Source: Acidimicrobiales bacterium (GTDB lineage Bacteria; Actinomycetota; Acidimicrobiia; Acidimicrobiales; MedAcidi-G1). From it: DNA of 64,000 bases. Made by a program: the position numbers and the translations under genes. Below the pieces are notes generated by a model. That model saw only the letters and a list, made by a program, of their open reading frames with translations. It was not told the origin of the DNA and did not search any database. The DNA lies in contig JAKURY010000008.1 of the NCBI GenBank assembly GCA_022452145.1, forward strand, positions 28,908 through 92,907, read 5' to 3'. Each line of letters opens with the position of its first letter. Within the stretch, counting starts at the first letter, position 1. Below, in pieces: positions 24,674 to 33,064 of the stretch.

Positions 24674-26140
24674 ATGGGCGAGCGACCACGGGTCACCGTT
24701 GCCGGAGTGCCGGTGTCGGTCGACCACTACGTGGGCGGCCGCCGGGTGTCGTCGGCCACCACGTTCGAGGACCGCTCCCCGCTGGACTGGTCGACGCTGC
24801 TGGCCGAGGTCTCCGCAGGCGACGCGGACGTCGCCGGGGAGGCCGTCACCGCGGCCGCCGCCGCCTTCAGGGGCTGGGCGGCCCTCGGCCCGGCCGGTCG
24901 TGGTCCCTACCTGCGACGCCTAGCCGACCTGATCGACGAACGGGTGCCCGACATCGCCGCGGTCGAGTGCGTGGACATGGCTATGCGCCACGAGAGCCTC
25001 CGCAACCGGGTCATCGGACGCGGCGCCCGCAACTTCCGGGCCTATGCGGACCTGGCCGAACAGCACGAGGAGCGGTCCTGGTCTTCCAACGGCACGGCCA
25101 ACCGGGTCCAGCGGCTCCCGGCCGGACCGGCGGTGGTCATCACCCCGTGGAACGCCCCGTTCATGCTGGCCACCTGGAAGGTGGCACCGGCGTTGGCCGC
25201 CGGCAACCCGGTCGTCCTCAAGCCCGCCGAGTGGTCACCGCTCTCGGCCAGCCTCCTGGCCGACCTGGCCGACGAGGCCGGCCTGCCGCCCGGCGTGCTC
25301 AACGTGGTGCAGGGCATCGGTTCCGACGTGGGCCCGCCCCTGACGTCTGACCAGAGGGTGCGGCGCCTCTCGTTCACCGGATCCCCGGAGACGGCACGCC
25401 TCATCGGGGCGGCTGCGGCGGCCAACATCGTGCCGTTCACCGCGGAGTTGGGCGGCAAGGGCGCCCTCGTCGTGTTCGCCGACAGCGATCTGGAGGCGGC
25501 TGCCCGCACCGCTGCCGGCCAGTACGACGACTCGGGGCAGGTCTGCCTGGCCGCCACCCGCCTGCTGGTCGAGGCATCGGTGGCCGACGAATTCCTGGAG
25601 CGGTTCGACACCCACGTCGACGCCCACGTGCTGGGCGACGCCCACGACGACGCGACCACCATCACGCCGATGATCCACCCCGAGCACCTTGCCCGGGTGG
25701 AGGCGTTCGTGGACCGTGCCCGTGCCGCCGGCGACACGATCCTGCGGGGCGGTCAACGGCATGCACCGGACGGACTCTGGTACGAGCCCACGCTCATCGC
25801 CCCGGCCTCCAACGACAGTGAGATCGTGCAGCACGAGGTGTTCGGACCGGTGCTCACCTTCCAGGCCTTTGCCGACGAGGATGAAGCTGTGGCCCTCGCC
25901 AACAGCACCGCCTACGGACTCTCGGCCACCCTCTTCACCGGGTCGGCCGACCGGGCCGAGCGGGTGGGTTCGGCGCTGCGGGCCGGCACCACCTGGGTGA
26001 ACTGCTTCCTGGTGCGCGACCTCACCGCCCCGTTCGGAGGCCTCGGGATCAGTGGCCTGGGTCGGGAGGGCGGCGACCACGCCCTGGAGTTCCACGCCGA
26101 CCTCAAGACCCTCCAGATCAGGGACGACACCACCACATGA
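24674..26140 (+). CDS. Aldehyde dehydrogenase, HpcC-like (semialdehyde dehydrogenase of meta-cleavage pathways)
   Basis: This 488-residue aldehyde dehydrogenase has ITPWNAPFMLATWKVAPAL, the glycine motif FTGSPETARLI, the catalytic Glu in TAELGGKGALVVF and the nucleophile Cys in DDSGQVCLAATR. The ending NCFLVRDLTAPFGGLG followed by SGLGREGG resembles the 5-carboxymethyl-2-hydroxymuconate-semialdehyde and 2-hydroxymuconate-semialdehyde group (HpcC/XylG-like). It leads an operon with an acyl-CoA-dehydrogenase-like gene (ATGA overlap) and a NicX-like dioxygenase. Operator-like site A lies just upstream. The HpcC-like role is inferred from family pattern and from the shared operator. Confidence 0.8.
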   Translation: MGERPRVTVAGVPVSVDHYVGGRRVSSATTFEDRSPLDWSTLLAEVSAGDADVAGEAVTAAAAAFRGWAALGPAGRGPYLRRLADLIDERVPDIAAVECVDMAMRHESLRNRVIGRGARNFRAYADLAEQHEERSWSSNGTANRVQRLPAGPAVVITPWNAPFMLATWKVAPALAAGNPVVLKPAEWSPLSASLLADLADEAGLPPGVLNVVQGIGSDVGPPLTSDQRVRRLSFTGSPETARLIGAAAAANIVPFTAELGGKGALVVFADSDLEAAARTAAGQYDDSGQVCLAATRLLVEASVADEFLERFDTHVDAHVLGDAHDDATTITPMIHPEHLARVEAFVDRARAAGDTILRGGQRHAPDGLWYEPTLIAPASNDSEIVQHEVFGPVLTFQAFADEDEAVALANSTAYGLSATLFTGSADRAERVGSALRAGTTWVNCFLVRDLTAPFGGLGISGLGREGGDHALEFHADLKTLQIRDDTTT

Positions 26141-27306
26141 GCGATATCTGGACGCCCCTTCGTCGCGAATTAGTCGGTCGTATGGCCGACCTGGGGCCGA
26201 CCATCGCGGCGCGCGCCGAGCGCTACGACCGGGAGGCGTCGTTCCCCCACGAGAACTTCGCCGACATGCGCGAGGCGGGGTTCCTGGCCCTGTGCATCCC
26301 CGAGCAGCACGGTGGGCTGGGGGCCGACTTCGTGACCTACGCCCTGGTCTCCGAGGAACTGGGCCGGCACTGCGGCTCCACGGCGTTGACCTTCAACATG
26401 CACACGGCGACCATGCTCCTCACCGGCCAGATCGCCGACGACCTGTCCATGTCCGACGAGGACCGGGTCACCCACGACCGGCGCCGGACCGCCATGTGGC
26501 GGGGCGTCGTCGAGGACGGCCACATCCACGCACAGCCGTTCAGCGAGGGTCGGGCCCCGGGCGAGACGACCGGCTTCGCCACCCGGGCCGTGCCGGTGGA
26601 CGGCGGCTTCCGGGTCTCTGGTCGCAAGATCTTCGCCTCGCTGTCCGAGGCCGCCGACCTGCACAACGTGACCTGCATGGTCGAGGGCGAGGACGTGGTG
26701 CGGTTCCTCGGCGTGCCCGCCGAAGCGGCGGGCATCACGATCGAGGGCGACTGGGACCCACTGGGGATGCGGGGCACCGTGTCGAAGAACCTGCTGTTCG
26801 AGGACGTGTTCGTGCCCGCCGACAACGAGTTCCTACCTCCGGGATGCTTTGACCAGATGGCCGACCGGTGGCCGTACTTCTACATGACGCTCACGTTCTC
26901 GTACCTGGGCATCCAACGGGCGGTCCTGGACTTCACCTCGGCCTATCTCCGCGGCGCCGGTGGGCCTGACGAGCGCCGCGAGCATCCGCAGAAGCGACAC
27001 GGCTGGGCGGAGATGCGCCTCGCCTACGAGCGCTCGCAGGCGCTGACCTACCGGGTGCTGGGCGAGGCGGGGGTGGATCCGACCGACGAGCAGGTCTGGC
27101 GGGCGTGGGCGGCCACCGTGACGGCCATGGAGACGGCGCCGGAGGTGGCGTCGACCGCGGTGCGGGTCTGCGGTGGCCGGTCGCTGCTGCGGCCCAGTGC
27201 GCTGGAGCGGATGTACCGCGATGCCCGCTGCGGTGCCACGATGCTTCCGTGGAGCGTCGAGGTCTGCCTCGGCCGCCTCGGCCGAGCCGGGCTCTACGAC
27301 GACTGA
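26137..27306 (+). CDS. Acyl-CoA-dehydrogenase family flavoprotein
   Basis: This 389-residue protein has the acyl-CoA dehydrogenase fold: GFLALCIPEQHGGLGADF, CGSTALTFNMHTATM, and GFRVSGRKIFASLSEAA in place of the usual NGxKxWIT. The standard EPxAGSD signature is changed to AQPFSEGRAPGETTGF and the C-terminal GTSEI motif is replaced by ARCGATMLPWS. Loss of the usual catalytic-Glu region suggests it is not a simple beta-oxidation enzyme; an oxidase or hydroxylase role is possible. It overlaps the upstream dehydrogenase and is followed after 34 bases by the NicX-like gene, so it probably acts on the same pathway. Confidence 0.75.
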   Translation: MSDIWTPLRRELVGRMADLGPTIAARAERYDREASFPHENFADMREAGFLALCIPEQHGGLGADFVTYALVSEELGRHCGSTALTFNMHTATMLLTGQIADDLSMSDEDRVTHDRRRTAMWRGVVEDGHIHAQPFSEGRAPGETTGFATRAVPVDGGFRVSGRKIFASLSEAADLHNVTCMVEGEDVVRFLGVPAEAAGITIEGDWDPLGMRGTVSKNLLFEDVFVPADNEFLPPGCFDQMADRWPYFYMTLTFSYLGIQRAVLDFTSAYLRGAGGPDERREHPQKRHGWAEMRLAYERSQALTYRVLGEAGVDPTDEQVWRAWAATVTAMETAPEVASTAVRVCGGRSLLRPSALERMYRDARCGATMLPWSVEVCLGRLGRAGLYDD

Positions 27307-27340
27307 CCGACGACCGAACCGACTCGAGGAGGGGAACGAC

Positions 27341-28378
27341 GTGGCCGTGCCATGGCACCGGATCGAGGCCTTCTCCGACCACTTCGCGCGCTGTGCCGTG
27401 ACCGCCGGTGAGACGGCCGTGGTGCTGGCCGAGGCCGACAGCCGTCCTGAGCTGGTCGAGGTGGCGACCATCGCCCTGGAACGCCTCGGTGCCCTGGTGG
27501 CAACCGTGGTCATGCCCACGCCGCCCAACCGCGGGCCTGTGCCCATCCGCTCCACAGGTGCCTCGGTAGCCGTCGGTGGTCACAGGGCGGCCATCGCCGG
27601 CCTGGCCGCGGCGGACTTCATCGTGGACTGCACCGTCGAGGGCCTGCTCCACGCAGTCGAGAAGGAGGCCATCCTGGCCGACGGCGCCAGGGTCCTGATG
27701 CTCTCCAACGAGCACCCGGAGGTATTCGACCGGGTCGGCCACGATCCGTCAATGGGTGAGCGGGTGGCCCGCGGGCGTGCGCGGCTGGCGGCTGCTTCGA
27801 CCATGAGGGTCACCTCGGCCGCCGGCACCGACCTCACCGTGGACCTGGCCGGTGCCGTCGTGGCCGGCTCCGACGGGACCGTCCCGAAGCCGGGGGGCAT
27901 AGCGCACTGGCCCGGTGGCCTGGTGTTGTGCTTCCCCGCCGCCGGAACGGTGTCGGGCACCGTGGTGATGGCGCCCGGCGACGCCAACCTGACCTTCAAG
28001 GAGTACGTACGGTCACCGATCACCTGCACGCTGGAGGCCGACCACGTGGTCGACGTGTCCGGCGACGGCCTGGACGCGGAGCTGTTCGCCTCGTACCTGG
28101 CCGCCTGGGAGGAGCCGGAGGCCTACGCCGTCAGCCACGTGGGCTGGGGCATGAACCCGGACTGCCGGTGGGACGTACTCCCGCTCTACGACAAGGCAGA
28201 CCTGAACGGCACCGAGCTGCGTGCCTTCGCCGGCAACTTCCTGTGGTCGACCGGCGCCAACGAGGTGGCAGGCCGGTTCTGCCGTGGCCACTTCGACCTG
28301 CCCATGCGGAACTGCACGGTGGCCCTGGACGGCGAACCGGTGGTGGTTGACGGCAGGTTGGTGGGTGACCTGGCCTGA
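27341..28378 (+). CDS. NicX-like 2,5-dihydroxypyridine 5,6-dioxygenase family protein
   Basis: This 345-residue protein is close to the 350-residue length of NicX. It follows that family strongly in its second half: HWPGGLVLCFPAAG, LTFKEYVRSPITCTLE, AVSHVGWGMNPDCRWD, RAFAGNFLWSTGANE and GHFDLPMRNCTVALDG. The His in AVSHVGWG and the His and Asp in GHFDLPMRN correspond to the three iron ligands of NicX as I recall them. NicX opens the ring of 2,5-dihydroxypyridine to N-formylmaleamate in nicotinate breakdown. GTG 27341 follows GAGGAGGGG by six bases. The exact ring substrate here remains unproven. Confidence 0.75.
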   Translation: MAVPWHRIEAFSDHFARCAVTAGETAVVLAEADSRPELVEVATIALERLGALVATVVMPTPPNRGPVPIRSTGASVAVGGHRAAIAGLAAADFIVDCTVEGLLHAVEKEAILADGARVLMLSNEHPEVFDRVGHDPSMGERVARGRARLAAASTMRVTSAAGTDLTVDLAGAVVAGSDGTVPKPGGIAHWPGGLVLCFPAAGTVSGTVVMAPGDANLTFKEYVRSPITCTLEADHVVDVSGDGLDAELFASYLAAWEEPEAYAVSHVGWGMNPDCRWDVLPLYDKADLNGTELRAFAGNFLWSTGANEVAGRFCRGHFDLPMRNCTVALDGEPVVVDGRLVGDLA

Positions 28379-28433
28379 CCCTCGGGGCGACCTGGCCTGG
28401 TCTCCGCACCGGCGTGACGATCGATCGGTCAGG

Positions 28434-29708
28434 TCAGGAGGTGCGGATGGTGAGGTGCTTGGTGCCGCTGATCAGGTTTGAGCGCAGGCGGTCCGAGGTC
28501 CCGGTGATCTCGATTTCGGTGGTGCGCTTCAGCAACTCCTGCAGGGTGATCCTGATCTCCATGCGGGCCAGCCAGGCCCCCAGGCAGAGGTGTGGTCCGT
28601 TTCGGCCGAACGCCACGTGGTCGTTGGGGTCGCGACCGATGTCGAACCGGTACGGGTCGTCGAACTTCCGGTCGTCGTAGTCGGCCGACACCCACCAAAG
28701 CACCACCTTGTCGCCCTCGGCGATCGTGCGACCGCCCAGTTCCTGGTCGCTGGTGGCGGTGCGCCGGAAGTGGGTGGTCACCGTGGTCCACCGCAGAACC
28801 TCCTCCACCGCGGTGTCCATGAGCGAGGGGTCGTCGCGCAGTGCCCGCAGCTGGTCTGGGTGGTCGACGAGCGCCCTGAGCCCCTCGGTCAGCGAGTACC
28901 GGGTCGTGTCGTTGCCGGCCGCCACCAGCAGGGCGAAGAAGTTGTTGAATTCCAGGTCGCTGAGCGGTTCGCCGTCGGTGGTGGGTTCCAGCAGCCGGGA
29001 GATGACGTCGTCGTGCGGGCAGCCCCGACGCTCGGCGGCAGCCTCCTGGGCGTACCGGAAGACCTCCAGGCCGGCCGGGCTGCGAAACGGGATGAGCCGG
29101 AACTCCTCGGTGTCGACCCGGTCGACGACGTGGTCGGTGTACTCGGGGTCCGAGTTGGAGAGCAGCTGGTCGCCCCAGTCCACCAGCTGTTCGGCGTGCT
29201 CGTCCGGGACTCCGAGCAGGCGGCCCAGCATCCGCATGGGCAGCACCCGGGCCACTTCGGCGACGAAGTCGAACTCGCCGAGGGCCAGGGCGCAGTCCAG
29301 GATCCCACCGGTCAACTCACGGATCGGGTCCTCGTAGGATTCGACGGTCTTGCGGGTGAAGCCCCGGTTCACCAGGCGGCGCAGCCGGGTGTGGTCAGGT
29401 GGGTCCAGCTCCATCATGGTGCGCCGGGCCCGGGTCTCCTCGGCGTCCATCTCCTCCAGTCGGATTCCCATGAACGAGGTGAGGTCGTCCCACCGGCGGT
29501 TGGCGTCGACCACGTCGGCGTAGCGGGTGACTGCCCAGAAGCCCGAGCCGTCCTCCTCGTCCACCCACGAGACCGGCTCCTCGTCACGGAGCCGCTGCAG
29601 CGTTGCATAGGGAACGCCGTCCATCCACGTGTCGTGGGATGCCAGATCCGCGTGGCCGTCGTCGGAGTCGGGCGCCCAGGGGTGGCGGTCGATCCGGGCG
29701 GTGGTCAT
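28434..29708 (-). CDS. Cytochrome P450
   Basis: This 424-residue soluble P450 has the I-helix oxygen-activation motif VAAGNDTTR, the K-helix EEVLR, and the haem loop AFGRNGPHLCLGAWLAR with the axial Cys. The ELDPPDHTRLRRLVNRGFT segment (C-helix region) is typical of actinobacterial CYP families that hydroxylate terpenes, steroids or xenobiotics. It has no membrane anchor. Its ATG overlaps the stop of the decarboxylase-like gene upstream (29705-29708), so both depend on the promoter at operator site B. Redox partners are not adjacent; the ferredoxin at 41869 could serve. Confidence 0.9.
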   Translation of the reverse strand: MTTARIDRHPWAPDSDDGHADLASHDTWMDGVPYATLQRLRDEEPVSWVDEEDGSGFWAVTRYADVVDANRRWDDLTSFMGIRLEEMDAEETRARRTMMELDPPDHTRLRRLVNRGFTRKTVESYEDPIRELTGGILDCALALGEFDFVAEVARVLPMRMLGRLLGVPDEHAEQLVDWGDQLLSNSDPEYTDHVVDRVDTEEFRLIPFRSPAGLEVFRYAQEAAAERRGCPHDDVISRLLEPTTDGEPLSDLEFNNFFALLVAAGNDTTRYSLTEGLRALVDHPDQLRALRDDPSLMDTAVEEVLRWTTVTTHFRRTATSDQELGGRTIAEGDKVVLWWVSADYDDRKFDDPYRFDIGRDPNDHVAFGRNGPHLCLGAWLARMEIRITLQELLKRTTEIEITGTSDRLRSNLISGTKHLTIRTS

Positions 29709-30532
29709 GGTCCGTCCTGCGTCGATCCATCCTCGGCCGACAGGTCCTCCAGCGTGGTGCCGCCGTTCCACGAGACGCCGACGCTGCGCCAGTAGCCGGC
29801 GATCATCTCCCGTGGTGCCAGCCGGTCCAACTCCTCGACCGGGGAGTCGAAGACCCGCAGGTCGACGTCGCCGGTGAAAGCCGGTCCGACCTCGGCGTCG
29901 TAGCCCCGCATGGTGACCAACTCGTTCAACGAGTCGGTGCCGTCGGCCTCTATGGCCGGAAGGAAGCGGTGGTGGAGCATCGGCAGGGCGTTCACGAAGC
30001 CGGTGTGGTCGCTGGGGCCGGTGATGGTGAACTCGGCCTCCACCAGCCGGCGTCCGTAGGCGGAGCAGGTGGCGCCGAACCGGCCGCCGGGTTCGAGGCG
30101 GGGTCCGGCCCTCCCTACGGTGACAGGTCGAGTCACCCAGATGTCGCCCAACTTCTTGGGGTAGCCCTGCACGTGGCCGCGCAGCATGGCGTAGTCCTTG
30201 TCGACCCAGATGTAGACGCAACGGCTGTAGTGCTCGCCCCGGTAGCGGCAGCGCACGACGACGAAGCACTCCTTGTACTGGAGGCGGTCGGGGTCCAGTA
30301 CCTCGTTTAGGTCGTCGGAGCAGGACTGCCAGTCGGCCCAGATGACCGCTACGGCGCCGGGGTCGTCCTCGGCGGGGCTGAGCGGCGCGGGAAGGAGTTC
30401 GGCTACGGCTGCCGGGTCAGTGCGGTACTCGATGGTGAGCATGTCGCCCGAGTAGTGCCAGGGGGGCGATGGGACGAGCGACGACCTGCCGGTCGGTGTC
30501 CTGGGAAAGGTGAATCCCCTGGGTTCTGCCAT
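29705..30532 (-). CDS. Acetoacetate-decarboxylase-like protein
   Basis: This 275-residue protein has the acetoacetate decarboxylase (ADC) fold. The segment LRGHVQGYPKKLGDIW carries the paired lysines where ADC forms its Schiff base, with YIWVDKDYAM before it. ADC-fold relatives also include hydratases, aldolase-dehydratases and pigment-biosynthesis enzymes, so decarboxylation of acetoacetate itself is not assured. The ATG lies only 11 bases from operator-like site B, suggesting a very short or leaderless transcript. The downstream P450 overlaps by four bases. Across the promoter lies the HpcE-like gene, so the pair may process the same aromatic or keto-acid substrate. Confidence 0.75.
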   Translation of the reverse strand: MAEPRGFTFPRTPTGRSSLVPSPPWHYSGDMLTIEYRTDPAAVAELLPAPLSPAEDDPGAVAVIWADWQSCSDDLNEVLDPDRLQYKECFVVVRCRYRGEHYSRCVYIWVDKDYAMLRGHVQGYPKKLGDIWVTRPVTVGRAGPRLEPGGRFGATCSAYGRRLVEAEFTITGPSDHTGFVNALPMLHHRFLPAIEADGTDSLNELVTMRGYDAEVGPAFTGDVDLRVFDSPVEELDRLAPREMIAGYWRSVGVSWNGGTTLEDLSAEDGSTQDGP

Positions 30533-30543
30533 GCCGGGTACCC

Positions 30544-30563
30544 TATCATTTGGACCCTAACGA
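30544..30563. promoter_or_regulatory. Operator-like site B
   Basis: TATCATTTGGACCCTAACGA (30544-30563) is identical, base for base, to the site at 31637-31656. It lies between the divergent decarboxylase-like gene (start 30532) and the fumarylacetoacetase-family gene (start 30659). On the minus strand a TAGGGT (TANNNT-type -10) follows directly before the ATG. Confidence 0.65.
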
Positions 30564-30658
30564 TTTCCATGGGAAGATCCAGTGGAACGGCATGGCGGCC
30601 GGACCGGCACCGATGGAGCACCGTATGGTGGTCGGCCCCGCACCGAGGGAGCGCGAGT

Positions 30659-31501
30659 ATGGAACGACGACGGATCCTCCTGGACGGGTCGGTGACCCCG
30701 ATGGTCGTTGACGGTGACGACCTGGTGGCCGGCGACGGGCGACGCGTGGCCGAGTCCGAGGCCGTCCACCTGCCGCCCAGCGAGCCGTCCAAGATCCTGT
30801 GCGTACACCTCAACCACGTCAGCCGGGTGGAGGAGTTCCAGGTCTCCCTGCCCGCCGCGCCCACCTACTTCCAGAAGCCGACCTCTGCCCTGAACGGCCA
30901 CCGTGGCGACGTGGTCAGGCCCGACCGCTGCCGGTGGCTCAACTACGAGGGCGAGATCGTCATCGTGATCGGCGAACCCTGCCGCAACATCAGCCCGGCC
31001 GAGGCCGGTGACCATATCGCCGGCTACACGATCGGCAACGACTACGGCCTGCACGACTTCCGCGACACCGACGCCGGATCCATGCTCCGGGTGAAGGGCT
31101 CCGACACCCTCTGTCCGGTAGGGCCCGGCCTGGTCACCGACTGGGATTTCCGGTCCAAGGGGATACGGACGCTGGTCAACGGCGAGGTGGCCCAGGACGG
31201 CAACACCGACGAGATGACCTGGGACATGCACTACCTGGTGGCCGACCTGGCCCGGACCATCACGCTGCTGCCCGGCGACATGGTCTTCTCCGGTACACCG
31301 GCCAACTCCCGACCGGTCCAACCCGGCGACGTGGTGACCGTGGAGGTCGAGGGCCTGGGTTCGCTCACCAACACCATCGTGAACGGGCCCACGTCCGTAC
31401 GGGACGACTGCGGGGCCCAGCCCACTGAGTCGGAGGAGGTCCTGTCCACCGCCCTGGGCGGCGACTGGGAGTTCCGGGGGATCCGTCCGCCGAAGCGCTG
31501 A
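30659..31501 (+). CDS. Fumarylacetoacetate-hydrolase family protein, HpcE-like
   Basis: This 280-residue protein has the FAH C-terminal fold: FQKPTSALNGHRGDV, then LNYEGEIVIVIGE with the metal-binding Glu pair, GNDYGLHDF with the metal Asp, KGSDTLCPVGP, and the end motif LLPGDMVFSGTPANSRPVQPGD. This set marks the 2-hydroxyhepta-2,4-diene-1,7-dioate isomerase / 5-oxopent-3-ene-1,2,5-tricarboxylate decarboxylase and acylpyruvase group. ATG 30659 has GAGGGA eight bases upstream; earlier in-frame starts cross operator site B and are rejected. It fits the step after HpcC in homoprotocatechuate breakdown. Confidence 0.85.
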   Translation: MERRRILLDGSVTPMVVDGDDLVAGDGRRVAESEAVHLPPSEPSKILCVHLNHVSRVEEFQVSLPAAPTYFQKPTSALNGHRGDVVRPDRCRWLNYEGEIVIVIGEPCRNISPAEAGDHIAGYTIGNDYGLHDFRDTDAGSMLRVKGSDTLCPVGPGLVTDWDFRSKGIRTLVNGEVAQDGNTDEMTWDMHYLVADLARTITLLPGDMVFSGTPANSRPVQPGDVVTVEVEGLGSLTNTIVNGPTSVRDDCGAQPTESEEVLSTALGGDWEFRGIRPPKR

Positions 31502-31610
31502 CCCGACTCGTTCACCCGGCCGGGGGCCAGAGGGGAGCATGACACCGGTAGTCCGGTAAGGGCCCGGTGGTCGCCTCAGCTATCCACCCGTTAGCGGACA
31601 CATTCCAAGA

Positions 31611-31625
31611 ATTTGCATGCAAACG
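31611..31625. promoter_or_regulatory. Palindrome TTTGCATGCAAA, second operator-like site before the ABC transporter
   Basis: ATTTGCATGCAAACG (31611-31625) holds a perfect 12-bp palindrome. It matches ATTTGGATCCAAACG of site D except for the two central swaps (GGATCC to GCATGC). It overlaps a possible -35 (TTGCAT), with TATCAT 18 bases further on as -10. Confidence 0.5.
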
Positions 31626-31636
31626 TACGGGGCTTC

Positions 31637-31656
31637 TATCATTTGGACCCTAACGA
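31637..31656. promoter_or_regulatory. Operator-like site C, overlapping the likely -10 of the ABC transporter operon
   Basis: TATCATTTGGACCCTAACGA is an exact copy of site B about 1.1 kb upstream. Its first six bases form the likely -10 (TATCAT), so a bound repressor would block RNA polymerase. The substrate-binding-protein gene starts 73 bases downstream. Confidence 0.65.
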
Positions 31657-31729
31657 CATTAGAGTCGGGCAGGGCTCCAAACGTTGGGGTCCGTGGGCCG
31701 CTGGCCAGATTTCTCCGGAGGGGCATGAC

Positions 31730-33058
31730 ATGAAGTCCAGATCCTTGATCGCGCTGTTGGCGGTATTCGGCCTCATGGCCGCAGCCTGTGGAAGCAGCGA
31801 TGACGGGGCTGCGCCGGCAACCACTGCTGCGCCGGCAACCACTGCTGCGCCGGCAACCACTGCTGCGCCGGCCACCACTGCTGCGCCGGCCACCACCGCT
31901 GCGCCCGAAGACGACGGTGCTGTCGGGGTTCCGGCGACGGTGGGTCTGGATGTTGATGCGATTCTGGGGGCTGACCTGGCCAGTTGTGCTGCTGTGCCGA
32001 CGGGTGATCCGATTCGTGTGGGCATGGCGATGGACTTCAGTGATGTCGTCGGGTTCGTCGACATTCCGGGTTCGAACCTGGTGCCCTACGTTGCCGAGTT
32101 GATCAACTGCAGCGGCGGAATCGATGGCAGCCCTGTCGAGGTTCGTGTGGCCGAGGTTGGTGACGACGCCGGTCTTGCCGCCCAGGAGCTGCTCGACTGG
32201 GGGGCACAGTTCATCATCGGTCCACCCTTTGCCGACTTCGCTCTGCCGATCCTGCAGGTCACCGGTGGCCAGGTGCCGCTGTTCGTGGCTGCGTCCACCG
32301 AGCCCACCCTCGCTGATGCGTCGATCAACTCTTACCTTGTGACCTTCGACGACTTCGGCATGTCGGGGGCGGCAGCGCAGTGGGCGCTGGACCAGGGAAT
32401 CACCCGTGCGATCGTGTTCACCGAGGGTGAGGGGATCCCCTATACCGGTGTGAACCCTGATGCCTTCGCAGCGGCGTTCGAGGCTGGTGGCGGTGAGGTT
32501 GTCAGCACCCAGACCTACGTGTGGGCTGCTGATACCGACTTCTCTGCGCAGGTGAACGAGATTGCCGGTATTTCCGAGAACAACGAGGTGGTCTTCTCTG
32601 CTGCGTTGGCCTTCCAGGTGACAGCGCTTCGTGGCCAGCTCGAGGGCCAGGGCCTCGACGCCCTCACCTACATCGGCACCGATGCCATGGATGCCACCGG
32701 TATCCAGGTCGAGGCGAACAACGAGGGCATTGCCCACACGCCCCATACCAGCATCAGACCAGGTGATCCGATCGACACGTTGTTGGCCGGCTACGAGGCT
32801 TCCCGGGGTGAGGCGCTCGAGAGCCGGGGCTTCATGGCCCTGTATGTCGACTCGTTGTTCCTGGGCATCCGGGCCATGTTGGACTGTGGCTGCGACGAGC
32901 CTGCTGATATCGGTGAGGCCGTGAAGCAGATCTCTGGCTTCCAGGGGCTGTCAGGTGAGATCACCTATGCCGGCACCAACGGCATCCCGGCCAAGGCGGT
33001 CCCGATCAACCGGATCGTCAACGGTGAGGACGTTCTCGTCGCCACGATGGGTGGCTGA
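31730..33058 (+). CDS. Branched-chain-type ABC transporter, periplasmic substrate-binding lipoprotein
   Basis: This 442-residue protein has a lipoprotein signal: MKSRSLIALLAVFGLMAAAC, lipobox Cys at residue 20. A low-complexity linker of five APATTA-type units follows, then a type-I periplasmic binding fold (LivK/Peripla_BP_6): PIRVGMAMDFSDVVGF, IDGSPVEVRVAEVGDD, and PLFVAASTEPTLADAS. It delivers an unknown ligand to the permease genes that follow. Codon use leans to GTT, GAT, GCT and CGT more than in neighbouring genes, perhaps from high expression or separate origin. Operator sites at 31611 and 31637 suggest control together with the aromatic genes. Confidence 0.85.
   Translation: MKSRSLIALLAVFGLMAAACGSSDDGAAPATTAAPATTAAPATTAAPATTAAPATTAAPEDDGAVGVPATVGLDVDAILGADLASCAAVPTGDPIRVGMAMDFSDVVGFVDIPGSNLVPYVAELINCSGGIDGSPVEVRVAEVGDDAGLAAQELLDWGAQFIIGPPFADFALPILQVTGGQVPLFVAASTEPTLADASINSYLVTFDDFGMSGAAAQWALDQGITRAIVFTEGEGIPYTGVNPDAFAAAFEAGGGEVVSTQTYVWAADTDFSAQVNEIAGISENNEVVFSAALAFQVTALRGQLEGQGLDALTYIGTDAMDATGIQVEANNEGIAHTPHTSIRPGDPIDTLLAGYEASRGEALESRGFMALYVDSLFLGIRAMLDCGCDEPADIGEAVKQISGFQGLSGEITYAGTNGIPAKAVPINRIVNGEDVLVATMGG
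31808..31897 (+). repeat. Five tandem 18-bp repeats encoding a Thr/Ala/Pro linker
   Basis: The unit GCTGCGCCGGCAACCACT is repeated five times head to tail, with the last two copies carrying GCCACC in place of GCAACC. It encodes AAPATT units just after the lipobox of the binding protein, a flexible tether from membrane to ligand domain. Copy number is likely to vary between strains by slippage. Confidence 0.9.
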
Positions 33059-33064
33059 TGTTTG

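Noticed and set aside
31808..31897. 18-bp tandem repeats as a CRISPR-like or regulatory array
   Set aside because: The units abut without spacers and are in frame in the linker of a lipoprotein.
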